Below, one piece after another: positions 25,407 through 35,277 of a stretch of DNA of 64,000 nt; the stretch's first letter is position 1; each line of letters starts with the position of its first letter. Origin of the DNA: Tachypleus tridentatus (taxonomy: Eukaryota; Arthropoda; Merostomata; Xiphosura; Limulidae); NCBI RefSeq assembly GCF_004210375.1, contig NC_134834.1, positions 146,043,009 through 146,107,008 on the forward strand. Direction: 5' to 3'. The notes below the pieces were generated by a model that saw only the letters and a program-made list of their open reading frames with translations, was not told where the DNA came from and did no database searches. The position numbers and the translations under genes are program-made.

Positions 25407-25589
25407 AATTGGAATTTGAATAATCAGTGAATACGCCAGGAATTTTGTGAAGAACCAGAGTCTCATACTTTAGCCATTATAAAGTAACTTTTTATACTAG
25501 AAATTGGATTTTGATCTCCACCGTAAGTACAGTAATAATTTGAACATAACGGAAATGTCAAGAACGTAATTATGTGTTGAAATGTATTA

Positions 25590-26090
25590 GGTATTGATAA
25601 AATAGCAACAGAACATCTGATGATCCTGAGTGAACCAGAGTTAAAGATAGTAACAAAGTTATTCTACAAAATTTACAAACATGGTCGCATGTATGGTGAT
25701 TTAAGCCACTCTTTATTTATAAAGTTACCAAAAACCAAGAGACAGTACAATGTAGTCAGTACAGAATCATAAGCTTGATGAGTCCTTTTGTGAAAGTAAT
25801 GCTTAAATTAATGATAGAGAGAAATGTGACCATTTTTCAGTCAGGATTTAGGCCAGGTATAGGCCCAAGACAAGGAATATTGAATGTTAGATCGATCTTT
25901 GATAAATACCTGGAAGTAAGCTTCATCAACTACGACAAGGCTTTTGCTAGGGTGTATCATCAAAGGAAAATAGATGTGTTAACCAAATCTGACATAGGCA
26001 GTAGAGATTTGGAATTCATCCAGAGCCTGTACTTGACTTGAGCTAAAAGCAAATATTCGTCTATAGGAATGTCAGTAAGATACTTTCAGT
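25590..26090 (+). pseudogene. LINE endonuclease/reverse-transcriptase relic, 5' half of RT
   Basis: Reading in the + direction gives GIDKIATEHLMIL, then a LPKTKRQYNVV block, a frame break and stop, and from 25775 MLKLMIERN, FQSGFRPGIGPRQGILNVRS and the palm A motif SFINYDKAFARVYH. This is the fingers-to-palm order of the non-LTR reverse transcriptases that carry an apurinic endonuclease. In motif A the usual FIDYxKAFDRV has become FINYDKAFARV, so both catalytic-region aspartates are altered. The YADD block and everything after it are missing. A similar 3' half lies at 31980-32890 and may be from the same family. Confidence 0.85.
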
Positions 26091-26099
26091 GCTAATGTA

Positions 26100-26927
26100 A
26101 GTGTGAGTATTAAGAAAGAAACACCATCGCACCCTAAAGATGCCATCTCTCCCTGATTAGCTGCCTCATGGCAGGGGAAGAGATGTTATCGAAGATTACG
26201 AGGGCATAGTTGCAATGCACAGGCGGCCATTATGCCATAGTTCAACAATATGTCATCATTGGGTGTGTTGTTAAGAACGCGTTGCTAGGTGCCCATGACA
26301 GGCAGCCATGATATCAAAAGTTGTCATCAGGGCGCGTGTCGTTAGAGACGTGTTGCTAGATCACTAGGTCATGCGGCCATGATGGATGATGACATCACAA
26401 AATAGAGAACGTATTTTTAGGCGCCATTACGGGCGATCATGACTGATACAATACATGTTTCATCGTGCCAAAAATTTAATTGTTCTTAAAAACAGTTAAC
26501 ACAAATTCATTTATAGTTAATTCATCCTGAAAAGGACGCTTAGCACTAACTAATTTATAATTAGTTAATTAAGTTATTTATAACCAAATCACTCTAAAAT
26601 AACACTGATTAATAAACAAACCCTAAAAGGACAGTGAATGCTAATTCATTAGTTAATTAATAATTAAATCATTCTACCACCAGGTAGAGAACATGTTTCT
26701 TGGGTTGCATGACTTCCACAATACATGTCTCAACAAGAATATAATTAATCATTAATTCAATTAGTAACTGGTTAATTAAATCTTTTATAACTAAATTGTT
26801 ATAAATAGGACAGTGAACACTAATCCATTCATAAGTAATTTGTTTTGAAAATGATGCTTAACGTAATTAAATTTTCTGTTCTAAAAGAACTATATCTTAA
26901 TGAAATAATTAAAGATTTTCAGTAAAA
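26100..26927. repeat. Degenerate repeat region
   Basis: Two kinds of imperfect repeat follow each other. In 26160-26470 the phrases 'gcggccatgatg', 'gtcatcatt/gtcatcagg' and 'acgtgttgctaggtg' recur about every 60-100 bases. In 26480-26920 the phrases 'ttagttaattaa', 'ataactaaatc' and 'aggacagtgaa(t/c)' recur with larger gaps. Boundaries and unit are not sharp. This looks like an old tandem or fold-back element. Confidence 0.4.
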
Positions 26928-26936
26928 CAATAAAAT

Positions 26937-27065
26937 GTCTCTTTGTTTTTTGAATTAAGTAAAAACTTACACAATAGACTACATGTGCTCTGTCCACCAC
27001 GGGTATCGAAACCCGATTTCTAGCAGTGTGAATTTGCAGACATTCTACTGTGACAATAGGTAGAG
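26937..27065 (-). mobile_element. SINE family B with target duplication
   Basis: Minus-strand family B with tail 'gaattaagtaaaaacttac', 'tgctctgtccaccacgggta' and a B-box region 'cgaaacccgatttct'. Flanked by a perfect 9-bp repeat, caataaaat, at 26928-26936 and 27066-27074. Confidence 0.85.
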
Positions 27066-27149
27066 CAATAAAATATCAAAAACAATATTTGACGTAATAC
27101 AATTATATACATTTGTCATGCACACAGTACATGTCTCTAGGTTTAAGTC

Positions 27150-27184
27150 GCCTTAGAGTAGCTTTGTGCGAAATTCAAAAACAA
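27150..27184 (+). mobile_element. SINE family A tail fragment
   Basis: Only the last part of the family is present: 'gagtagctttgtgcgaaatt' followed by caaaaaca. It is a 3' stub, consistent with extreme 5' truncation. Confidence 0.6.
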
Positions 27185-27239
27185 TGTTGTGTAGGGCATT
27201 GTTTCACAAATAATATATAACCAATAATCACTCTACACG

Positions 27240-27478
27240 AGGGATATCTACGCTAGCCGTCCCTAATTTAGCAGTGTAAGAGTAGAGGGAAGACAGCTAG
27301 TCATCACCACTCACCGCCAACTCTTGGGCGACTCTTTAACCAACGAATAGTGGGATTTCCGTCACATTATAACGCCCCCACAGCTGAAAGGGCGAGCAAG
27401 TTTGGTGCAACGGGGATGCAAACCCGTGACCCTCGGATTACGAGTTGAACGCCTTAAAGCACCTGGCCATGCCGGGCT
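27240..27478 (-). mobile_element. SINE family A, tail-truncated
   Basis: Minus-strand head (gccatgccgggctt read in reverse), body 'ccaactcttgggcg' and 'accaacgaatagtggg', and the region before the tail are present. The last ~20 bases (gaatttcgcacaaagct) are missing at the left end. The head is well preserved, with 'aacccgtgaccctcggatt' matching the tRNA-like part. Confidence 0.85.
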
Positions 27479-27838
27479 TGAAATAGTGGTTCACTGTAAA
27501 TATGTACTTTATATCAGTTAAATACAATTTTTTATGTTTAATTAAACTGTAGATTTTCTAAAACGTAATTATTAATGATAAAACATCAATTATAGCATAT
27601 CGTGCTCGACATACTGTCGAATTAGAACAAAATGAAAGTTGTATTCAGTATGTTTGACAATAATTATTAAATCCAATGCAGTGTTTTTAAACGCAATCAT
27701 AAAACAGAGCATTGGCATGATGACAAAGGTCATTTCTAAGTTGAAAAAGTCTATTTCGCAATACCCAGCCAAACCTGTTAACCATTTACAAACATCTCTC
27801 AATCAGTCAGTCTGCAGTCACTTTGAATTCAACATCCA

Positions 27839-28113
27839 AATATGGCCAAGTTGGTTAAGACGTTCGACTCGTAATCCGAAGGTCGCGGGTTCAAATTTCG
27901 GTCGGACTAAACATCCTCGTCCTTTCAGCCGTGGTAGCATTATAATGTGACGATCAATCCCACTATTGATTGGTAAAAGAGTAGCCCAAGAGTAGGCGGT
28001 GGGTGGTGATAAGTAGCTGCCTTCCCTCTAGTCTTACACTGCTAACTTAGGGACGGCTAGCGCAGATAGCCCTCGAGTACCTTATCGCGAAATTCCAAAA
28101 CAAACAAACAAAC
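27839..28113 (+). mobile_element. SINE family A, full length
   Basis: Complete head-to-tail copy: A-box region 'tggccaagttggttaagacg', anticodon loop ctcgtaa, B box 'cgggttcaaatttcgg', body, and tail 'cgcgaaattcc' with (aaac)n. Its end meets the left edge of an LTR-like repeat. Confidence 0.9.
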
Positions 28114-28204
28114 AGCTCGTCGTTGACATGGACTGTCGATAAAACATTCAGTTCAGGACCAAATATGAGACTGAATATTGTTTGTGAGTTTGTAAAAAAA
28201 ATGT

Positions 28205-28552
28205 GTATAAACTATATCGATGTTTCTATATTAAAATATATTTTGTTAAGAAAGAAAATTGAGTGTATCAGTTTTGTTGACAAATATCATATTCATATCA
28301 ATACGTGTGTGTTTTCTTATAACAAAGCCACATTGGACTATCTGCTGAGTCCATCGAGTGAAATCGAACCCCTGATTTTTGCACTGTAAATCCGTAGACT
28401 TGCTGCTGTACCAGTGAGGGACATATGTCAGTCTTAAGTTAACTTTTAAATTCGAATTTCCGTTTATTTATAATCGTAATACATAATGTACGTAACATAA
28501 TAAATCGGAGGCTCATCCGAGATAAATTATAACACGTAACAACCCATTTAGA
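28205..28552 (+). repeat. LTR-like dispersed repeat, copy 1, with possible primer-binding site
   Basis: Sequence words match copy 2 at 35055-35260 in the same order and orientation: 'attaaaatatattttgtta', 'aacttttaaattcgaatttc', 'acgtaacataataaat', then 'ggaggctcatccgagat' (28507-28523) and 'acacgtaaca'. The last conserved block resembles the proline-tRNA primer-binding site of gypsy-like and retroviral elements, with a few mismatches. A family C SINE (28309-28424) interrupts this copy. The LTR interpretation is inference; the repeat itself is visible. Confidence 0.5.
28309..28424 (-). mobile_element. SINE family C inserted in the LTR-like repeat
   Basis: Minus-strand copy of the family seen at 36865-36979: tail side 'tgttttcttataacaaagcc', then 'ctgctgagtccatcgagtg', B box 'gaaatcgaacccctg', and head 'gctgctgtaccagtgaggg'. 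The anticodon-like loop corresponds to TAC, as in family B. Confidence 0.75.
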
Positions 28553-28639
28553 TATACAATGATTGCTGCTGTCTGTTTACATAAATAACTTTATACCACT
28601 GTATTCGATAGCCCTAATATTTAACCACGGATTTTTTAT

Positions 28640-29900
28640 GGCGAACAACTACAGTCAAGTAAGTATTCAATGGTTAGACTATCTACAAAAATATTAAGAG
28701 ATAAAGAGTTAACTTGCACAAAATGGAGGTAAAAACAAATCCTGGACTATTGAGTAGACGGTTTCTGTATGATACAAAAAAATCCATCCATGAGTTTTAC
28801 GAATGTTTTATATCATGGTTGCGATAAATGTTATGACTCCTATACAAAAAAAAAAAATTACAATTTTAAATAAACCCATGTGGATTATGCAAAATCGTAT
28901 TATTGAAATACAAAAACAGCTTGAAAGTCTAGTATACAAAGTTGTAACAACATGGAAGCATGAACTGAAGAAAATGAAAACTAACGACACTTAGGAACCC
29001 AATGTAGTCGTTCCCTGCTTGAGTGTACGAGACATCTTCTATAGTGAAAGAGGTAATGCTACAAAACTTTTGTACAAAGTAAACGAAGGAAAACAAATCA
29101 AATATACAGATATCACATCCTTACATCCGTAGACCAATAAATATTGTGAATGCTCCGTCAGAGATCCAACAATTATAACGACAATTTTTTTTGACTTTAA
29201 ACAATTATTTTGGATTTATTAAATGTAGAGTTTTAGCTCCTTAAAACCTTTTTCATCCAGTATTACCTCTGAGAAATAATGGAAAATTGACTTTCCCTCT
29301 GTTTCAACCATGCGTTGATTTAAGAATAACAGCACCGTGTAATAATTCAGATAAATAGCTTTTATCGGCACATGTGTTACAGACTAAGTGGAAAAACTAT
29401 TGAGTGTGACTATAACATAACTCAGATTTATGGAATTCACAGTTTCCCTGTTTAAAAATTATATAGACACATTCCTAAAAATGCAACAGGAAAGTTAGCG
29501 ATCTCGCTGTGTTACCAAAGGCAAAACAGGAATAATTTGAACAGTGTGCTTAAAAGGAAGGAATGCAAATGTCCCTTAAAACATAGAATTTAATCCAGAT
29601 AGAAGGTCAGTTTCAAAATTTTGTCTTAGCTCTTTCTGGGGTCGTTGAGTATGTCTAAGGACAAATCAAAACTGGCCTACATAACTTCTGTTAAAGAATG
29701 TCATTCGATAATGAACAATAACCAAAAATGTTAGTTGAACGTTTTACCAATATATATGTTTCCATCATGTATTAAATATTTTGAAGAAGTTTATCAAGAC
29801 ACACAGAGACAAACATACGGTTACTATTGATCTAAAACTTCAAGCACCTCAACAGATCCATCTGAGAATCTGACTTTTTTCTGAAGATAAAGTTATAGTG
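28640..29900 (+). pseudogene. Polinton-type protein-primed DNA polymerase B relic
   Basis: Conserved blocks appear in the expected order but in shifting frames: NNYSQVSIQWLDYL (near 28655), LYHGCDKCYDSYTK (near 28810), YKVVTTWKHELKKMK (near 28935), the palm motif DITSLHP (near 29107; the usual tyrosine is histidine), FHPVLPLR (29250-29273), YIDTFLKMQQES (near 29458), and a motif B-like KFCLSSFWGR (near 29615). The YxDTD motif C is not found and the 3' third has decayed. In intact elements this enzyme replicates the element from a protein primer. At least six stops or frameshifts rule out function here. Identification rests on the order and content of these blocks. Confidence 0.75.
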
Positions 29901-30206
29901 TACATACCAAAGTAAGTTAAAATATTGTTTAGCGGAATATATCCTCTTATTTATTAACATGAAAGCAACTGCAGTAGAAGTGGAAGAGTTTTATCTGAAG
30001 AATAGTAAATCATACATTGAAAAACTTACACTCAAATGTTTAATCACTGGATACATAAACGAGTTTTTGTTTAAACAGCCATTTTCAAATATCTGTCAGG
30101 AACTGATCGTCGTCAGTGTAATTGGGTGATGAGGCGCATTCACATTTCACGGAAATCTAGTTATATCAACTATCCCTACCTGTGGAGTGTAGATAAGTTG
30201 TTGAGA

Positions 30207-30333
30207 TCGCCCTCTAGTGGCACTGTAGTAAGTCTGCGGATTTATATTGCGAGAAACCGGTTTTCGATACCTGTGGTGGGCAGAGTACAGATAGCCCATT
30301 GTATTGCTTTCTGCTTTAATACAACAAACAGAG
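30207..30333 (+). mobile_element. SINE family B inserted in the Polinton relic
   Basis: Family B with head 'gccctctagtggcactgtag', B box 'ggttttcgatacctg' and tail 'attgctttctgctttaat'. Flanked by a perfect 11-bp direct repeat, agttgttgaga, at 30196-30206 and 30334-30344, so it inserted as one event. Confidence 0.9.
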
Positions 30334-30595
30334 AGTTGTTGAGAGAAAATTTTACAATCGTTTATACAAAGAGGAGAGAGAAAGCCAAGATATTGACAAG
30401 TCTGCTGAAAATTCCTTGTTACGTTTGGCTGTCCCAAGACTGATCAATTTCTAAAACCTACTTTGCCATGCACATTGTATATTAATAATTATCATCGCTG
30501 GAGTGTGAAGCAAGTTGATATTAAATCAAAATAAATGTATCAATAAACAGTTTTTGTATGTTGTATTCACAGTCTCTTTTCATTTATTTATCATG

Positions 30596-30856
30596 ACACC
30601 TGGAATTAAACAACATCAAGAGTTGCTCTTTCCACTACCTAAAGCTACACGTGAACAGATTAAAGGAATAATTGTCGGAACTAAAAATGACTTTATCTTG
30701 AGTATTTGTGAATGTGCTTTGAAAGTTTTAAAGGGTAATGTTCCCATGACGAACATACAAAGCAGAAACTTAAGACGATATATGTCATAACTGAGAGAGT
30801 TGGCTGACAAGAAAAGAGCAGTTAAACAGAAAATAAACTTGCTACTACAGAAATAA
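30596..30856 (+). pseudogene. Polinton/adintovirus-like small basic structural-type protein relic
   Basis: The open part (30593-30787) contains a leucine/cysteine block SICECALKVLKGNVPM and then a basic stretch SRNLRRYMS. A stop at 30788 is followed in the same frame by LRELADKKRAVKQKINLLLQK. The pattern of a helical N-terminal half, 'LKGNVP', a basic 'RRY…LRELADKK' half and a lysine-rich end before a glycine-rich tail is one I associate with a small protein encoded beside the capsid-type genes in invertebrate Polinton/adinto-like elements, possibly a DNA-condensing virion component. The exact role is inference. The copy is interrupted by a stop and its C-terminus has decayed. Confidence 0.5.
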
Positions 30857-30956
30857 GGGTTTTGTCGTTACTTGTAGCACCAATACTTTCAGTTTTTGGT
30901 GAGTTAGTAGGACAGGCTTTTGGTAAAGCTGTTGGAAGCTAACACTATGGAAAATT

Positions 30957-31455
30957 GAATGGTTCTCATTCCTGAAGAACTGGTACATTCACTTTATCAA
31001 TCTATGGCTTATGAATACGTAGCCTGTACGTAAAATATTAAACTCTATGTATAGCAGTATGAAGTCAGTCGTACAGAATGATACATTACCTTTAGATTAT
31101 AAAGTAAAAACGACAAACCAATTGTAATAACGTCATCAGACCGTTAATTCACAAGCCACGGAACCCGTTGAAATTATAATGGAATCGTCGACACGTGAAA
31201 ATTTAAATATTGTTCCTCAGAAATATGAAAAGAAAGCTGAAATTATACTAAACTTTATATGTTCCAGTAGTGATCTAACGTGGAATAATCGTAGAGAATT
31301 AGTGGTTAGTAGAAGATCTGTCCCAAACAGTAACATAATCGATCTAATCAACGACATGCTACGAAAAAAATTTGCAGATCAATTATTAAATATAAATATT
31401 CCCTAACAATGTGTTGTAAATATAGACAGAAGGAAGTATATGAAACATGATGCTT
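30957..31455 (+). pseudogene. Second Polinton-associated structural-type gene relic
   Basis: It starts with MVLIPEELVHSLYQ (30957), then frame breaks, a segment NSMYSSMKSVVQNDTLPLDY, two stops, and a better preserved block from 31179: VPQKYEKKAEIILNFI, then SDLTWNNRRELVV, and SNIIDLINDMLRKK ending at 31406. It follows the small basic gene directly, an arrangement typical of these elements. The protein family is uncharacterised as far as I know, and I infer a virion or packaging role only from context. Multiple stops make it non-functional. Confidence 0.55.
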
Positions 31456-31689
31456 GTGATAAATAACCTAAATGTACTTTATCTAAATGTGATCATTCTC
31501 ATTACAAATATTATTGTCAGCCTTTTAACTTTATTAATATCTTGAGTCGTCTGAGAATTAACATCATTTGTTGTAAAGGTCCAATTGTTATTACTGTTAG
31601 AGACAAATTTGATGGCGTATAAAATAATATCTAGTAAAACTCTACAATCTGTCAGTTGTAGTCCTGTTCTTCCTGTTAATTTTGTGGAG

Positions 31690-31830
31690 TACAGCCTTTA
31701 TCTAGATCTGTAAGTGTAAAAGCGTTAGGTAAGCCCATAATTCTATATCAAGTTAAAGACTGATTAAGTCAACAGGATACATACAAGTTATATAAAGCTA
31801 GAGAAACCGAGTTATCATTTCAAGAATCGA
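31690..31830 (+). pseudogene. Polinton integrase N-terminal relic
   Basis: In one frame the sequence reads ILYQVKD, a stop (tga in a position where tryptophan would be expected), then LSQQDTYKLYKARE (31763-31804). This resembles the region upstream of the catalytic core in the retroviral-like integrase encoded by Polintons. The catalytic D,D,E residues are not present before the sequence changes into unrelated DNA and then a LINE relic. Short but distinctive; supported by its position after the structural-type genes. Confidence 0.55.
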
Positions 31831-31979
31831 TGAAAAATGGCAGGTTGTACTGTGGATTTCTCTAATCTAAGTCAACATAATAATTACTTTAAGTATTCAC
31901 TAACGTATATTAATGTGTTTTATAAACATGGATGTGTCGTTTCACTCAAGGATAAAACTTGAAACTGTGACTTCATCAT

Positions 31980-32890
31980 TTCTAATGACATCAACCCCTA
32001 CACTGAAGCAACTAACAGTGGGAAGCGGCATCCTTTGGTACGGTAGTACCTCCTTTACTACTAGTGTGGTGTAAGACAAGGTTACATATTTTCGCCAAAA
32101 CTATTCAATCTTTACACAGAATAGATATTTAGGGAAATGGATGGACTACAACCAATAAGAATCGGAGGGGTTAATATAGTGGCACTTAGACAAACTGACG
32201 ATACAGTACTACTGGCAGTGTCAGAGGAAACATTACAAAAAATAACGGACTTAGTGAGTAGGACAAGTTCAGAGTAAGGGTTAAGCTGTATTATAAGGAA
32301 GACGTAAAAAACAACAACATCATTGTAAGGAGAAATATAACAGAAAAAGTTAAAGTTGATAGACACATAATAGAACAAGTGGAAATGTTTGTCTACTTGG
32401 GGCAGCTAATAACTGAAGATTATAAATGTGAAGCTGAAGTCAAGAGACGGATAAAAATTGCAAGAGAAAACTTCATCTGTATGGAAGATGTATTAACAAC
32501 AGGAACATTAGGTTAGAAGCACTCACGAAACTTATGAAATGTTTTACACTACCCATTTTCCTGTATGCTGCAGAAGACTTGGACACTAATCTGTGTTTGG
32601 AACAAAATAGAAGCGTTGGAAAAGTGGATGCTTTGAAGAATGTTTAAAAAATCATATACAGAGCATAAAACAAATGAAAAAATTTTGAAAGTGGTCAAAA
32701 CAACCCGAACACAAAAGGCAGACATCCAATAAAGAAATTTTCAGCATTTTTCATTCATTATTACAACAAATAAGATTCAAAGAACTCTGATAGAGTCAAG
32801 GTGCAAAGAAAGGTCGACTGCGGACATAGAATATGTATCACAAATTAACAAAGTGGTTCCAGTCTAACCACAGTGATTAGGTGAGGAAGA
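31980..32890 (+). pseudogene. LINE reverse-transcriptase relic, 3' half
   Basis: In order on the + strand: GVRQGYIFSPKLFNLYTE (32068 on), FREMDGLQPIRIGGVNI, the catalytic block LRQTDDTVLLAVSE (near 32185), a frame break, then FVYLGQLITED (near 32388), KRRIKIARENF, and thumb-like PIFLYAAE and SYTEHKTNEKILKV. The order matches apurinic-endonuclease LINEs. The active-site YADD has become QTDD, and there are several stops. It ends near 32890 with a decayed LAWQTLVAS. Its missing 5' half resembles the separate fragment at 25590-26090. Confidence 0.85.
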
Positions 32891-35054
32891 CACAGGACAG
32901 ACTGGCATGGCAAACGTTGGTAGCTAGCTAATTTCCTTCGTAGATCAGCTATAAACAGATGATTATGATAAATTGTGTCTTAAGTTTTGTAATTATAATG
33001 TTCCTAAACACCACAGAGCTAATATGTATTTGAATCCAATACAATTTCTGGCCAAGCCAAAGAATTTGTAGAAAACGAAGATAACTTAGAGGTTACGAAG
33101 GAAACGTCGAAATTCTTAAAACACATGAACCAAAATAGGATTCCGCAAGTCATATATATATATTTTTTATAATAAAGTATATTTGCATAAAAAGGTAGGA
33201 TAAATATTCTATTATACTTTCCTACTAACATTTGTTTAGACGCAAGTAAAGAATGCTCTACAGTATAAAATAAATAATTAACTTAACAACTGTAAAAAAA
33301 AGAAGTAACATTTTGCTTCAGAAATTAAGCCTAACGGATTCAATTTTTTAAGCCGAGATCGAACTTTCAGGATACCTGTAATCTGAAAATAGCAAATAAC
33401 TGCGACTCTTTGTGCGCTAAATACCTTCAGTCATTGAGGTCCCAACTAAGTTTTGTAGTTCCTGTGTTATTTACGATTTCACTTTTATATTACTTAACTT
33501 TATTACATTTTGCAGCATGCAATTTTGTAAAACCAATGCGAAAATATAAAAATTATTAAGGAGCATGTTATTTGAATTTCGACATTGAATTTTTGTCTGC
33601 AAAAAAAGACCACAGTGTCTAATTTTTATTAGTAAGTTGCCAAATTAAACACTTGAGTTAGTTACAGTTACTTATAACCTTACTGTATGAATTATTCATA
33701 CAAACGTCTTTATATAATATTCTATAGATAAGTTTTTGATTTCACAGGGTTCCTTGTTGTTAAGAGCTATTGAAAGTAGAATTTATGATTCGATCGCTGT
33801 GGCGAATACAACAGTAGCTGAATGTGTAGCTTTGTGGTTAATTCTAAACAAACAAACAATTAACAGCTAACGTGTCAGAACCGAGAGTGTTGTATTACCC
33901 ATAGTTTCACATATTTAACTTGTATAGTAACAGTAAATTATATTATTATAGTAATATTTAGGGATCAAGCCCCCAGACCTTCTACACTGAACTATTTTTA
34001 GCAGCTATTTTTAACTTCAATTTCTCGTTATAAAATACGCATACCGAACCAAACACCCATCTTTGCAACTCCTTCCTGCACCACTGAAGAGTATTGGTCA
34101 GAATATTTAATATATCTAACTTTACTTATTTTTAATAATAATTTTATTATTATTGTACTTTCATTAAATAAACTATTTTGCATTCGTAGCTTAATATATG
34201 TCTTTATAATTAACTTAAATCTCCTAAGCTCGAAAATCGTTACGTATTACTGGGGTTGCAGCAGAAAATATTAACAGTGATGTATGCAACTTGTAAAATA
34301 ATACATTATAATCTTTGTACGAAAACATATTTAATTAGCTATACATATTACCAGGTTGGTTTTTTGGTTTCTCTCTGAGTAAGAAAGTCGTTCTGACTAA
34401 AAGTTATTAATTGTTTTGTGGTTTTGTGAATTAATTTAAATGTCGATTAAAATTTAATAAAAGAAAGTCATCTGCATTTAATATTGACTATGAAGGTTTA
34501 ATACACGAAAATTTTATAGATTTTTCTGAAAAGGTATTTCTTAAAGAATACACAGTTATTAAATTATAGTGTAAAATTCAAGTTGTAGGTGACTTAAATA
34601 TGACTTCATTTCTGTTAAACATTTATTAACATTTGTACATTTATTAACCAACTTTTGTTGATACATAAAATTGTGTAAGTCGTTGTAATCTATTGCAATA
34701 AAATGGTTAGCAAACTGCAGTTGCTTACTATGTGTATTGTGTTTTAAAATTATATCACTTCACGAAGAAATGGTAGATTTATTCTACAACAGAGTGACCT
34801 CCCCTGCCGTGTTTTGAAGCCCAGGCAAACAGCTAAATCGATCCTTCTCATGTCACGTGATCTCCTCAGTCATACAGTTAGGTGATTGTCAAAGCTTTTG
34901 GCCTTGGTTGATTGCTTGCTTGCCTTGCACAACTTATTAGGAGCAGATCGTTCGAAACTAGGACGACAGTCTGAGAAAAAATTCTCATTCCTTTGAATTT
35001 CTTGTTGGGTCAAGACGCAACAGTGTATGCTTATACAGTAATTATGTTGCCTTT
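32891..35054. other. Unassigned AT-rich DNA
   Basis: No gene is recognised. 34740-35054 has more balanced composition and may be the 5' part of the LTR-like repeat. A SINE fragment at 33790-33862 is listed separately. Confidence 0.45.
33790..33862 (+). mobile_element. SINE family B fragment
   Basis: A B-box-like 'gattcgatcgctgtggcg' and the tail 'gtagctttgtggttaattc' with caaacaaacaa remain; the middle and head are lost. Confidence 0.65.
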
Positions 35055-35260
35055 AACGGTTTATTTTGTACATTAAAATACATTTTTTATGTTATGATAG
35101 AAAATTGTGTGTATTAATCTTGTTGGAAAATGTCATATTAACATTTAATTAACTTCTAAATTCAAATTTCTGGTTATTTGAAACAGTAATGCATTAACAT
35201 ACATAACATAATAAATAGGAGACTCGTCCGAAATAACTTATTATACGTAACATGATGTCA
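35055..35260 (+). repeat. LTR-like dispersed repeat, copy 2, with possible primer-binding site
   Basis: Matches 28205-28552 in order and orientation ('acattaaaatacattttt', 'aacttctaaattcaaatttc', 'acataacataataaat'). It ends with 'ggagactcgtccgaaat' (35218-35234) and 'ttatacgtaaca'. This copy has no SINE in the middle and so represents the unoccupied state of copy 1. Confidence 0.5.
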
Positions 35261-35277
35261 CCCACTTCAAAGTGCTG

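Larger units (their letters stand above)
28640..31830 (+). mobile_element. Polinton/Maverick (adintovirus-like) element relic
   Basis: Pieces of at least four Polinton-type genes lie in one orientation within 3.2 kb: a protein-primed family B DNA polymerase (28640-29900), two small structural-type genes (30596-30856 and 30957-31455) and the start of a retroviral-like integrase (31690-31830). All are riddled with stops and frameshifts. Intact Polintons are about 15-20 kb with long terminal inverted repeats; here capsid, ATPase and protease genes and both ends are missing or unrecognisable. A family B SINE inserted between polymerase and structural genes (30207-30333), and a LINE relic follows at 31980. 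The remnant is therefore old and internally deleted. Confidence 0.75.

Noticed and set aside
28808-28990. A small minus-strand membrane protein (60 codons, cysteine- and isoleucine-rich)
   Set aside because: It is the antisense of the PolB relic; the + strand carries the recognisable blocks.
28205-35260. Terminal inverted repeats of the Polinton
   Set aside because: The two copies are in direct, not inverted, orientation and carry primer-binding-like sites, so they do not fit Polinton ends.
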